A stretch of 64,000 nt of DNA, taken from contig JAENZD010000001.1 in NCBI GenBank assembly GCA_016841445.1, forward strand, positions 372,001 through 436,000. The letters run 5' to 3'. Below the pieces are notes generated by a model. The model saw only the letters and a list, made by a program, of their open reading frames with translations, ran no database searches and had not been told where the DNA came from. Position numbers and translations under genes: made by a program. Every line of letters starts with the position of its first letter. The stretch's first letter is position 1. Of the stretch, positions 19,227 to 27,349 are shown one piece after another. The stretch comes from Anaerolineaceae bacterium (GTDB lineage Bacteria; Chloroflexota; Anaerolineae; Anaerolineales; Anaerolineaceae).

Positions 19227-19919
19227 ATGAAGAAAAGAGTTAATTTAATCCTGTCAATAGCGATCATGGTCATCTTTTTGATAACTGCATGCTCATCGAG
19301 CGTAAATACCCCTTCAGACCTGGTAGGCAACAACGTCGAATCGCCTGCGATTGAAACGAGGGTCACTGACCTGGTGGATGAGGATGAAGTATCTACTGAT
19401 AATGACGTTGAAGATCCAGGTATGGATGCAATGGCGGATGAGGTTGGCGACACGCAAGTGCCGGTCAAGGACACTCCTGCCTGGTTTGATATCCCGATGG
19501 TTGATGTACGAACAGGTCAAAGCTTTACGATTAATGACCAACAAGGCAAGGTTGTATTGGTTGAAACGCTGGCAATGTGGTGTTCTTCCTGTTTGAAGCA
19601 GCAAAAAGAGGTCAAGGTATTGCATGAGCGGCTTTCGGGTGAGGAAAGTTTTATTTCCATTGGTTTGGACATTGACATCAATGAGGAAGCACAAGATTTA
19701 AAAACCTATACTGAAAATAACCAGTTTGATTGGTTATATGTGATTTCACCAGTTGAGGTTGCTCGAGAGATCAGTGATCTGTATGGTGCGCAATTTCTCA
19801 ATCCCCCATCCACACCCATATTAGTGATTGATAAGAGTGGTGAGGTCCATTTGATGCCCTTTGGGATCAAGACAGCGGATGAACTATATGATTTCGTTGC
19901 ACCATTTCTATATCAGTAA
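19227..19919 (+). CDS. TlpA/ResA-like thioredoxin-fold lipoprotein
   Basis: A 230-aa lipoprotein. GGAGGAG lies 7 bases before ATG 19227; an in-frame TTG six bases earlier is less likely. Residues 1-22 form a lipoprotein signal ending LITAC (Cys22). An acidic linker follows, then a thioredoxin-like domain from ~95 with VLVETLAMWCSSCLKQQKEV, where C-S-S-C near residue 118 replaces the usual CxPC. The cis-Pro region PPSTPILVIDKSG is present. It is predicted to be anchored outside the membrane and to reduce or oxidise extracytoplasmic thiols. The CcdA-like gene starts 74 bp downstream and should supply electrons. Confidence 0.85.
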   Translation: MKKRVNLILSIAIMVIFLITACSSSVNTPSDLVGNNVESPAIETRVTDLVDEDEVSTDNDVEDPGMDAMADEVGDTQVPVKDTPAWFDIPMVDVRTGQSFTINDQQGKVVLVETLAMWCSSCLKQQKEVKVLHERLSGEESFISIGLDIDINEEAQDLKTYTENNQFDWLYVISPVEVAREISDLYGAQFLNPPSTPILVIDKSGEVHLMPFGIKTADELYDFVAPFLYQ

Positions 19920-19993
19920 ATAGTAGGGTTTCCAAAACCGTTGTGAAAAATATTTTCAATCTGAAAATATCTTAGGAAAGGTTCAGCTCTGAA

Positions 19994-20656
19994 ATGTTAA
20001 CTTCGATAGGGCTTGGTCTATTGGCAAGTTTCAGTCCTTGTGTTCTGCCGCTTTACCCCGGATATCTGGCATATTTGAGTGGTATGAATGATGAGGCTCA
20101 TGGCAAAAGCCGTTATTTTTTAGGTTTTTTTGTACTGGCAGGCGTTTTGTTGATGATGCTCATGCTGGGACTGGTTATCGCACTGCTTTCTGTTTCGGTT
20201 GGGCGAGCGCTTTCCATTATTATTCCAGTTTCGAACCTCATCTTGATCATCTTAGGGATATTGCTTTTGCTCAATAAGAATCCCTTCAAGGCTATCCCCC
20301 AAATTAAAATTCCTGCTTTAAAGAAACCATTTTTCAATGCATTTCTTTACGGGTTATTATATGGACCCATTGCCCTGCCATGTTCTGGCCCTTTGGTGGT
20401 CGGAATCTTTGCAATCTCGCTGACAGCGGGTGATGCTCTCAGGCAGCTCTCAGTCTTTTTCTGGTTTGGCATAGGGTTTGGATTGCCATTACTGGCGCTT
20501 TCCTTGGTTTCAGGTGCACTGCAGAAGACGATTACACGCTGGTTAGCTAGACACACCCGATTGATTAATATCATCGGCGGTGTTTTGTTGATTGGCATTG
20601 CGGTGTTCGACCTGTGGAATAACTGGGGGATGATCCGGTTGGTACTTGGTATATAA
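19994..20656 (+). CDS. CcdA/DsbD-like cytochrome c biogenesis transmembrane protein
   Basis: A 220-aa integral membrane protein with about six helices. It carries the family signatures LASFSPCVLPLYPGYLAY near the N-terminus and GPIALPCSGPLVVGIF in the fourth helix; each has one of the two reactive cysteines that relay electrons from cytosolic thioredoxin across the membrane. Length fits CcdA (~220-240 aa). It lies immediately downstream of, and probably in one transcript with, the TlpA-like lipoprotein, its likely redox partner. No cytochrome c genes are seen nearby, so general extracytoplasmic thiol reduction is as likely as haem ligation. Confidence 0.88.
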   Translation: MLTSIGLGLLASFSPCVLPLYPGYLAYLSGMNDEAHGKSRYFLGFFVLAGVLLMMLMLGLVIALLSVSVGRALSIIIPVSNLILIILGILLLLNKNPFKAIPQIKIPALKKPFFNAFLYGLLYGPIALPCSGPLVVGIFAISLTAGDALRQLSVFFWFGIGFGLPLLALSLVSGALQKTITRWLARHTRLINIIGGVLLIGIAVFDLWNNWGMIRLVLGI

Positions 20657-20731
20657 CCCGGAAACAGATTTATTGGAGAACCGGTTTGCAGCTAGATAAG
20701 AAAACCAATTCATAATTAAACCAAAACCAAT

Positions 20732-21010
20732 TTTTCAGAGACAATCTCAGAACGCCAGCACTTTTGGGGATCAAATTTCGCCAGCAACACTGAAATACGC
20801 TTGGCGCAGATTCGAAAATATTGCATGCTGGATGATCCCTGCCAGGTATTGATGAAAACAGCCATTCGCCAGCTTCATTTGTCCTCACGAGCCTATCACC
20901 AGGTGTTGAGGTTTTCAAGGACGATTGCAGATTTTGCGGGGACAGAGACGTTCACCTTTGTGCATTTGGCAGAGGTCCTGCAGTACCGTCCGAAGCTGGT
21001 GTTGATATGA
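20732..21010 (+). pseudogene. comM/yifB C-terminal fragment
   Basis: An open frame of 93 codons ending TGA at 21010 matches the C-terminal end of ComM/YifB. It includes SNTEIRLAQIRKYCMLDD (family: CNAEMxPAEIRxYCxLD), RQLHLSSRAYHQVLRFSRT, IADFAGTE and HLAEVLQYRP. All AAA core motifs (Walker A and B) are absent upstream. No Shine-Dalgarno or promoter is evident. Hence it is a truncated remnant, although the remaining frame is intact. A shorter second copy of the same end lies at 21880-21996. Confidence 0.85.
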
Positions 21011-21062
21011 TAAAATCTTTTTCACAAACAAATTCATTTCCAGGAAGAAATAGGAAAAATCA

Positions 21063-21869
21063 ATGAATCCTGTATTAGGTCCATTAATAGCCAAAGGTCG
21101 GACAGCCGAAGTATATGCCCTGGGTGAAGATCGCGTAATTAAACTTTTCTATGATTGGCATCCTAATCATTGGGTGCGGCGTGAGATTGAAATTGTCAAC
21201 CTCATTTCATTCCTGCCAATACCTACGCCAAGAATTCTTGAAAGAATTGAAATTAATGGGCGAACAGGGATTATCTATGAACGGGTAAATGGCCCTTCGC
21301 TTCTCAAACTGGCTGCAAAAAAACCTTGGATGGTCATTCGTTTTGCCAGGTTGTTGGCAGAACTCCATACGGAAATACACAAAAATAAAGTAAATGACCT
21401 TCCATCTCAGAAAACTGCTCTGATCAACAATATCCAACAAGTAGATAGCTTGTCGCCTGAGCTAATTGAAAGTGTACTCAAGGTCCTTGACGAACTGCCT
21501 GATGGTAATACTTTATGCCATTTTGACTTTCATCCTGACCAGGTTCTGATGACAGATAATGGTCCGGTGGTAATTGATTGGGTGACAGCTCAGCAAGGAC
21601 ACCCATTAAGCGATGTCGCCAGGACATGTGTGATTCTGAAGTTTGGGCAAGTGCCATACGGAAGTTGGGTAATGCACATGATTATCAATACCTGGCGGAA
21701 AATTTTTTATCGTAAATATATTAAGCGCTATCTTGAGTTACATCCTGGTGTATCAAAAGAAATAATCGATACCTGGATGGTCCCTGTGGCAGCAGGGCGT
21801 TTGGGTGAAGCAATATCAGAGGAAAGGGAACCAATTCTTCGCTTTATTCAATATCATTTTAATTATTGA
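21063..21869 (+). CDS. APH-like phosphotransferase (aminoglycoside/choline kinase fold)
   Basis: A 268-aa cytosolic protein with AGGAAA before its ATG. It has the protein-kinase-like fold of the APH family: LIAKGRTAEVYALGEDRVIKLF (nucleotide loop and Lys), TGIIYERVNGPSLL (hinge), and HFDFHPDQVLMTDNGPVVIDWVTA near residues 152-176. The usual H-x-D-x-x-x-x-N is H-x-D-x-x-x-x-Q here, and the metal-binding Asp is in VIDW. Related proteins phosphorylate antibiotics, choline, homoserine or sugars; no substrate can be assigned. It stands alone between two comM C-terminal relics in the same orientation. Confidence 0.78.
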   Translation: MNPVLGPLIAKGRTAEVYALGEDRVIKLFYDWHPNHWVRREIEIVNLISFLPIPTPRILERIEINGRTGIIYERVNGPSLLKLAAKKPWMVIRFARLLAELHTEIHKNKVNDLPSQKTALINNIQQVDSLSPELIESVLKVLDELPDGNTLCHFDFHPDQVLMTDNGPVVIDWVTAQQGHPLSDVARTCVILKFGQVPYGSWVMHMIINTWRKIFYRKYIKRYLELHPGVSKEIIDTWMVPVAAGRLGEAISEEREPILRFIQYHFNY

Positions 21870-21879
21870 ACCATACAAC

Positions 21880-21996
21880 TGTGCGTTGAAGCTTTTAAGA
21901 ACGATTGCAGACTTAGTTGAGACAAAGAATATTTCCCAAATGCATTTGGCTGAACCACTGCAGTACTGGCCGAGGTTGATTCTAATCCATCAATAG
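21880..21996 (+). pseudogene. comM/yifB extreme C-terminal fragment
   Basis: The frame from 21880 encodes CALKLLRTIADLVETKN, then ISQMHLAEPLQYWPRLIL and a stop. This is the same ComM tail (RVLKLARTIADLxGSxxIxxxHLAEALQYRPR) as in the 20732-21010 relic but more diverged and shorter. It lies 10 bp after the stop of the APH-like gene, so that gene is bracketed by two direct copies of the tail. Confidence 0.78.
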
Positions 21997-22080
21997 ACGA
22001 TCTCAGGCAGGTTCGAAGGTATTCCTTTTGTTGGTTGGTTTCCCAAGGGTAAAGACATCTGTGGAAGCTAAGTTCAGGAA

Positions 22081-22776
22081 TTACGCGCCGCTTATCACAT
22101 TATTCTTAGATTTTGTTTCTTTTTGCATTCTCCTGGCATACACAAGAATAACACCCAGAATGATCGATAGGTAAGCAGCGACCACAACCCGGTAATAGGA
22201 TGGTAATAGGAAGGTAATTGTATGCGCAGGGATCCAAAACAGGGGGATGGTCTTGAAAACGACAAAGGAAATAAAAGCGTCCCAGTTGATCGTTTGGGTG
22301 AGTTCCTTCAATGATGGTTTCTTGCGGTTAAACCGCATCTCGATGTAAGTGTCAGTCATCCTGTGCAGTGCCATGAACACAATCCCGAAGGTCAGGTTCA
22401 TAGTCAGGCTGGTCAGGAAAGCTCGGAATAGCGTTGATAATAGGCGATTTCCAGTTGAAGTGTTCAATCCTTCCAGCATTGAGGAAACGCCTGCTGAATA
22501 GAATGAGAACATGAAGGTGATCATCACGCCTATTAATCCCCAAATGGCAACCTTGAAAAGCAATCCAGCGGGAAGTGACCAGGCTTTTTTTGCCAACCTC
22601 AAGGCTAATAACTCACCCATAGTTGCAAGGATTGAAAATTTAACGAAACCCATTAAGTAAGGGTGGTTGGAGGTCAATTGGATGAAAATTTGATGCGTCT
22701 GGGGAAAAACAAGAAAAGCAGAAAAGATTAATAAACTAATTAACCATGTGAGATCGCCAAATATCTTGCGTTTCAT
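22081..22776 (-). CDS. multi-pass membrane protein, weakly Mpv17/PMP22-like
   Basis: A 231-aa hydrophobic protein with four to five predicted membrane segments. ATG at 22776 follows AGGAGGA by about 9 bases; a TTG three bases earlier is unlikely. The segment MNLTFGIVFMALHRMTDTYIE followed by NWDAFISFVVFKTIPLFWIPAHTITFLLP and YYRVVVAAYLS is reminiscent of the Mpv17/PMP22 signature (W-x-P-x-x-x-x-N/T-F-x-x-x-P-x-x-x-R). The match is loose and by eye only. It is the only minus-strand gene between 10 and 35 kb. Function unknown. Confidence 0.6.
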   Translation of the reverse strand: MKRKIFGDLTWLISLLIFSAFLVFPQTHQIFIQLTSNHPYLMGFVKFSILATMGELLALRLAKKAWSLPAGLLFKVAIWGLIGVMITFMFSFYSAGVSSMLEGLNTSTGNRLLSTLFRAFLTSLTMNLTFGIVFMALHRMTDTYIEMRFNRKKPSLKELTQTINWDAFISFVVFKTIPLFWIPAHTITFLLPSYYRVVVAAYLSIILGVILVYARRMQKETKSKNNVISGA

Positions 22777-23094
22777 CAACAGTGTTCCTCCTGGACTAGC
22801 GGGACAACAAACCTCATTATACTAAGTTATTCTTCTGTCCAGGAATACCTGGGGAAAAAGCCATTATGACGTTTTATCATGTTTGTTGTGGGCTTATCAG
22901 CTTGTTCTCAAATACGCCAAAAGACGGAAACGGTTCCGCGCTATGCCAAGCTGCATCAGACTGGAGATTTCATCATTTAATTCTCATTAAAAATGAGTTT
23001 ATGATACGATTCTTCACCAGAAATCTGCTTTTTCTGTTATTATTGTTAAACTAAAAATCAGGCAATAGAATATTCTGTGGAGATCAGCATAATA
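22777..23094. other. intergenic region before ABC transporter operon
   Basis: This is a divergent spacer. I looked for a purine riboswitch ahead of the purine-type transporter and saw no recognisable core. No strong promoter hexamers were found; an ATTATA at 22816-22821 could be a minus-strand -10 for the membrane protein gene. Confidence 0.3.
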
Positions 23095-24225
23095 ATGAAA
23101 TCTCGATTAAATGCTATTTTTGATGCACTATTACCCGTATTTGCCACTTTAGCTGCCTTATTGGTTGGAACCATTATGCTGATCGTCCTGGATGTAAATC
23201 CCATTGTGGCGTATGGCGCACTGCTTAATGGGGCATTTGGCAACAGCAATGCGATTGCAGAAACCCTGGTCAAGGCAACACCTCTGTTACTTGTGGGTTT
23301 GGGTATTTGCATTGCTTATCGCGGGAATGTCATCAATATTGGGGGCGAGGGACAGATGATCGTTGGCTCAATTTTGGCTACCTGGGTTGGCTTGCATTTC
23401 ACCGGACTGCCCGGGTGGTTAATGATCCTTATTGCCATGCTGGTTGGCGCCGTGGCAGGAGCCATTTGGGCCGGGATACCCGGCATCCTTAAAGCATATT
23501 TCAATGTAAACGAAATTCTGAGCACTGTCATGATGAATGCAATTGCTGTTCAGCTGCTCAACTTTGTGCTGACCGGTCCGATGATAGATCCCGTTCAATC
23601 AAAAAATGCATCGCAGATCCCACAAACCGCTCGGCTCGAGGAAGCTTACCGGCTGCCGAGGCTGGTGCCTACCCGATTGCACCTTGGTGCTCTTTTTGCA
23701 GTCATCCTGGCTGTCTTGGTTTACTTCTTGTTATGGCGGACAACACTTGGATATCGCATCCGGGCTGTTGGGCAAAGCAAGACGGCATCACGTTACGCAG
23801 GCATAAAGGTGAAGCGCTATATCATCCTGGCATTAATGTTAAGCGGTGCTTTTGCTGGCCTGGCGGGGGTGATCCAGGTTTATGGGGTTAACTTCAGGAT
23901 GATCACAGATGGCTCGACTTCCGGGTTTACAGGCGGGGCTGGTTATAACGGCATTGTTGCGGCTTTGTTTGGGTCGCTCAATCCCTTATTGACGATCCCT
24001 GCATCTGTCTTATTTGGCTCTCTCCTGGTCGGTGCGAATGCTATGCAGCGGGTCACACAAGTGCCATCTGCACTGATAACAGCCTTAAATGGATTGGTTG
24101 TGGTTTTTGTTGTGAGCAGCGATATTTGGCGTAAAAAGAGACAGCAGAAACGATTGATTGTGCCTTTAGAAGAACAGGTCGTCACGGATCAAGTCTCAAC
24201 AAAAACAGAGGAGAACGTGGCATGA
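23095..24225 (+). CDS. nucleoside/sugar-type ABC transporter permease (BPD_transp_2), subunit 1
   Basis: About 376 aa with eight to ten membrane helices, of the BPD_transp_2 class that partners BMP-family binding proteins (YufP/NupB-like). INIGGEGQMIVGSI and AFAGLAGVIQVYGVNFRMITDG are characteristic cytosolic-loop and helix motifs. ATG 23095 has GGAG 12 bases upstream; the in-frame GTG at 23077 lacks a ribosome site. Its TGA overlaps the ATG of the second permease. Together with the BMP lipoprotein and the ATPase it forms a complete importer, probably for nucleosides or purines. Confidence 0.88.
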   Translation: MKSRLNAIFDALLPVFATLAALLVGTIMLIVLDVNPIVAYGALLNGAFGNSNAIAETLVKATPLLLVGLGICIAYRGNVINIGGEGQMIVGSILATWVGLHFTGLPGWLMILIAMLVGAVAGAIWAGIPGILKAYFNVNEILSTVMMNAIAVQLLNFVLTGPMIDPVQSKNASQIPQTARLEEAYRLPRLVPTRLHLGALFAVILAVLVYFLLWRTTLGYRIRAVGQSKTASRYAGIKVKRYIILALMLSGAFAGLAGVIQVYGVNFRMITDGSTSGFTGGAGYNGIVAALFGSLNPLLTIPASVLFGSLLVGANAMQRVTQVPSALITALNGLVVVFVVSSDIWRKKRQQKRLIVPLEEQVVTDQVSTKTEENVA

Positions 24226-25154
24226 TTGAAAAACTGTTTAGCATTACTGTTCTCTTAGGAATTATCTCTTCAGGTATCCGCCTGGCAACACCCTATTTAT
24301 TTGCGTCGATTGGCGAGGCATTCAGTCAACGCAGCGGTGTTCTTAATTTAGGGGTTGAAGGTCAGATGATTTTAGGTGCTTTTGCTGCATTCTATGTCGT
24401 CATGAAAACAGACAGTCTACTCCTTGGTGTACTGGCCGCAATGGGTGTTGGTGCCCTGATGGGGCTGGCTATGGGTTTTGTCTCGGTCACACTCCAGGCA
24501 AAACAAGGCATCAGCGGGATTGGGTTTTATCTCTTTGGGTTAGGAATGAGTAATTTATTATTTCAGACGCTGGTAGGTACAGTGGAAACTGTAAATGGAT
24601 TTTCAAACGTCCCAATACCACTTCTAAATCGAATTCCTGTTATTGGTGATTTATTTTTCAATCAGAATATCCTTGTTTATTTAGCATTTTTGTTAGTACC
24701 CATTGCTTCATTTGTGTTGAACAAGACCACATTAGGGTTAAAAATCAGGGCAGTTGGTGAGAACCCTGAAGCGGCAGACTCGCTGGGTGTGAGCGTGGCA
24801 AAGATCCGGTATTTCACAACTATTTTTGGCGGTGCAATGTCCGGCCTGAGTGGTGCTTCTTTATCGATTGCGCTATTAAATGTATTTCAATTAGGGATGA
24901 CAGCCGGACAAGGATTTATCGCAGTTGCCCTTGTTTATTTTGGCGCATGGCGTCCATGGGGCGTTTTGATCGGTGCCATGTTGTTCAGCTTGATTAATGG
25001 CTTACAGCTCTGGATACAAGTTCTAGGCGTCGATATCCCGTCAGAGTTTGCCGTGATGATGCCGTATATTCTAACCATCTTGGTGCTGACAATTTCAAGA
25101 ACCAAACACACAACCCCTTCAGCACTCACAAAAGTGTTCGAGCGGGAGGGTTAA
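24222..25154 (+). CDS. nucleoside/sugar-type ABC transporter permease, subunit 2
   Basis: A 310-aa polytopic permease, YufQ/NupC-type partner of the preceding gene. ASIGEAFSQRSGVLNLGVEGQMILGAFAAF is the family hallmark, and LKIRAVGENPEAADSLGVSVAKIRY marks the ATPase-coupling loop. GAGGAG precedes the ATG, which overlaps the upstream TGA by four bases (ATGA), indicating translational coupling and 1:1 synthesis of the permease heterodimer. Confidence 0.9.
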   Translation: MIEKLFSITVLLGIISSGIRLATPYLFASIGEAFSQRSGVLNLGVEGQMILGAFAAFYVVMKTDSLLLGVLAAMGVGALMGLAMGFVSVTLQAKQGISGIGFYLFGLGMSNLLFQTLVGTVETVNGFSNVPIPLLNRIPVIGDLFFNQNILVYLAFLLVPIASFVLNKTTLGLKIRAVGENPEAADSLGVSVAKIRYFTTIFGGAMSGLSGASLSIALLNVFQLGMTAGQGFIAVALVYFGAWRPWGVLIGAMLFSLINGLQLWIQVLGVDIPSEFAVMMPYILTILVLTISRTKHTTPSALTKVFEREG

Positions 25155-25308
25155 TTTTCGTGTCAATGTTCAAGAGAAAAACCTGGTTTTTTGAGTATTT
25201 ATTACACAAAAATATATTATCTATATCAAGGAGGTTCACATTAGATAAATTGGCCGCATCTGGTTTTTGTAGGAGAGAATCTTAACTAAATCAAAATGAG
25301 AGGAAAAA

Positions 25309-27264
25309 ATGAAACCCATATATAAAATTTTTGCTTTAATTCTGGTCTTGCTTTTCATTCTATCAGCATGCAAGCCTGCGGAGGAAACTGCGGCTCCGGA
25401 AACTGAGGTTGAAGAAACTGAGATGGCTGAAGGGGAAGAAGAAGAGCCTCAGCAAATGGAAAAACTGAAGGTTGCCATTGTCTCACCCAGCGCGATCAAT
25501 GACTTTGCTTTCACCCAGAGTATCTATGATGCTATGATTGCATTGCAAGCAGAATATGGCGAGGACACAATTGAGTTTGTTTACTCCGAAAACATGTTCG
25601 TTGTTGACGATGCTGCAGCAGCCATTCGGGATTATGCCGCTTCTGGTTATGATCTGGTGATTGCCCATGGTTCACAATATGGCTCATCACTTCAGGAAAT
25701 TGCACCTGACTTTCCTGAAGTTAGTTTTGCCTGGGGGACAACCGTTGACACGTTTGGCCTGGATAACATATTTGCCTATGAAGCCGCTTCACAAGAAGGT
25801 GGTTATGTGAACGGTGTCATGGCTGCGATGTTAACCGAAAGCAAAGTGATCGGCGTTGTTGGCCCTGTGGAAACCGGGGATGCGAAACTGTATGTTGATG
25901 GTTTCAAGGCCGGTGTTGAGGCAACGGATCCTGATATTGAAGTGCTTGTTACCTATATCAACAGTTTCTCAGATGTAGCGCTTGCTTCTGAAACGGCACA
26001 AACACAAATTTCTGCAGGTGCTGATGTATTGACCGGCACGGCTCAAATGGTTGTGGGTGCGATTGGCAAGATCCAGGAAGCCGGCGGTTATTGGTTTGGG
26101 ACCCAGGCGGATCAATCCGCTTTTGCGCCTGATACGGTTGTCGCAAGCCAGGTTTATCATTGGGAGGTCATTCTCAAAGAGATCATTGATCTTCGAGCAC
26201 AAGGTATCCTTGGTGGTCGGTCATTCACAGCCAATCTCGCAAATGGTGGCGAGGAAATTGTATTCAATCCTGAAATGGATATTCCAGAAGAAGTAATGAT
26301 TGCTGCAGAAGAAACGATTGCAGAGCTCTCGGCTGGAGGGGTAACCGAACAACCAGAAATTGAACCTCTTGATATCGCCATTGTCTCACCAAGTGCGATC
26401 AATGACTTTGCTTTCACCCAGAGTATCTATGATGCCATGATTGCTCTCCAGGCAGAATATGGCGAGGACACAATTGAGTTTGTTTACTCCGAAAACATGT
26501 TCATCGTTGACGATGCTGCAGCAGCCATCCGGGATTATGCCGCTTCTGGTTTTGATCTGGTGATCGCCCATGGTTCACAATATGGCTCATCGCTTCAGGA
26601 AATTGCACCTGACTTTCTAGAGCTCAGCTTTGCCTGGGGAACAACGGTGGATACATTTGGCCTGGATAACATATTTGCCTATGAAGCCGCTTCACAAGAA
26701 GGTGGTTATGTGAACGGTGTCATGGCTGCGATGCTAACCCAAAGCAAAGTGATTGGTGTGATCGGGCCCGTGGAAACCGGGGATGCTAAACTGTATGTTG
26801 ATGGTTTCAAGGCCGGTGTTGCAGCAACGGATCCTGAAATTGAAGTGCTTGTAACCTATATCAACAGTTTTTCAGATGTTGCCCTCGCTTCTGAGACGGC
26901 ACAGACACAAATTTCCGCAGGTGCTGATGTGTTGACGGGCACAGCTCAAATGGTTGTGGGCGCGATTGGCAAGATCCAGGAAGCCGGTGGTTATTGGTTT
27001 GGGACCCAGTCGGATCAATCATCCTTTGCGCCTGACACGGTTGTCGCAAGCCAGGTTTATCACTGGGAAGTGATCTTAAAAGAAATGATTGCTCTCAGAT
27101 CTGAAGGCACACTTGGCGGCCAGTTCTTCACAGCAAATCTCGCAAATGGCGGTGAGGAGATCGTATTCAATCCTAACCTCGATATCCCCGCAGATGTCAT
27201 TGCTGCTGCTGAAGCAGCCATTCAAGGGATCATTGACGGTACGATTACCATCGATCTTCCCTAG
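25309..27264 (+). CDS. BMP-family substrate-binding lipoprotein with two tandem binding domains
   Basis: A 651-aa lipoprotein; the signal ends FILSACKP with lipid-accepting Cys21, then an acidic linker to ~50. Two complete BMP (PnrA/Med-like) domains follow, residues ~56-350 and ~357-645, each beginning AIVSPSAINDFAFTQSIYDA. They share nearly identical blocks such as DLVIAHGSQYGSSLQEIAPD and DNIFAYEAASQEGGYVNGV. Normal family members are ~350 aa with one domain, so this is an internal tandem duplication. Family members bind nucleosides or related compounds, and the location beside two permeases, an ATPase and a xanthine-dehydrogenase-like pair supports a purine-type ligand. A hairpin just downstream may limit read-through and favour excess binding protein. 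Confidence 0.9.
   Translation: MKPIYKIFALILVLLFILSACKPAEETAAPETEVEETEMAEGEEEEPQQMEKLKVAIVSPSAINDFAFTQSIYDAMIALQAEYGEDTIEFVYSENMFVVDDAAAAIRDYAASGYDLVIAHGSQYGSSLQEIAPDFPEVSFAWGTTVDTFGLDNIFAYEAASQEGGYVNGVMAAMLTESKVIGVVGPVETGDAKLYVDGFKAGVEATDPDIEVLVTYINSFSDVALASETAQTQISAGADVLTGTAQMVVGAIGKIQEAGGYWFGTQADQSAFAPDTVVASQVYHWEVILKEIIDLRAQGILGGRSFTANLANGGEEIVFNPEMDIPEEVMIAAEETIAELSAGGVTEQPEIEPLDIAIVSPSAINDFAFTQSIYDAMIALQAEYGEDTIEFVYSENMFIVDDAAAAIRDYAASGFDLVIAHGSQYGSSLQEIAPDFLELSFAWGTTVDTFGLDNIFAYEAASQEGGYVNGVMAAMLTQSKVIGVIGPVETGDAKLYVDGFKAGVAATDPEIEVLVTYINSFSDVALASETAQTQISAGADVLTGTAQMVVGAIGKIQEAGGYWFGTQSDQSSFAPDTVVASQVYHWEVILKEMIALRSEGTLGGQFFTANLANGGEEIVFNPNLDIPADVIAAAEAAIQGIIDGTITIDLP
25474..27258 (+). 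repeat. 903-bp tandem duplication inside the BMP lipoprotein gene
   Basis: Unit 1 (25474-26376) and unit 2 (26377 onward) align at a constant 903-bp (301-codon) offset. Long stretches are identical in DNA as well as protein, for example the block encoding FAYEAASQEGGYVNGVMAAM. The duplication is therefore recent or kept homogeneous. Confidence 0.9.
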
Positions 27265-27278
27265 TTAATTGTTGACCT

Positions 27279-27320
27279 ATGATATCGGAAGTTCAAATGA
27301 GCTTCCGATATCATTATTAC
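27279..27320 (+). terminator. hairpin between binding-protein and ATPase genes
   Basis: Arms ATGATATCGGAAG (27279-27291) and CTTCCGATATCAT (27302-27314) pair perfectly over 13 bp around a 10-base loop, followed by TATTACTTAAATTA. The T-run is poor, so partial termination or mRNA 3'-end protection is likely rather than full termination. Confidence 0.6.
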
Positions 27321-27349
27321 TTAAATTATCCTAGTTATCAGGTTATAAA

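Noticed and set aside
20801-21010. 69-aa plus frame as an independent small gene
   Set aside because: The similarity to the ComM tail extends upstream of this start without a start codon or ribosome site; it is better read as a gene remnant.
22777-23094. Purine riboswitch ahead of the transporter operon
   Set aside because: I looked for the conserved core and paired stems and did not find them.
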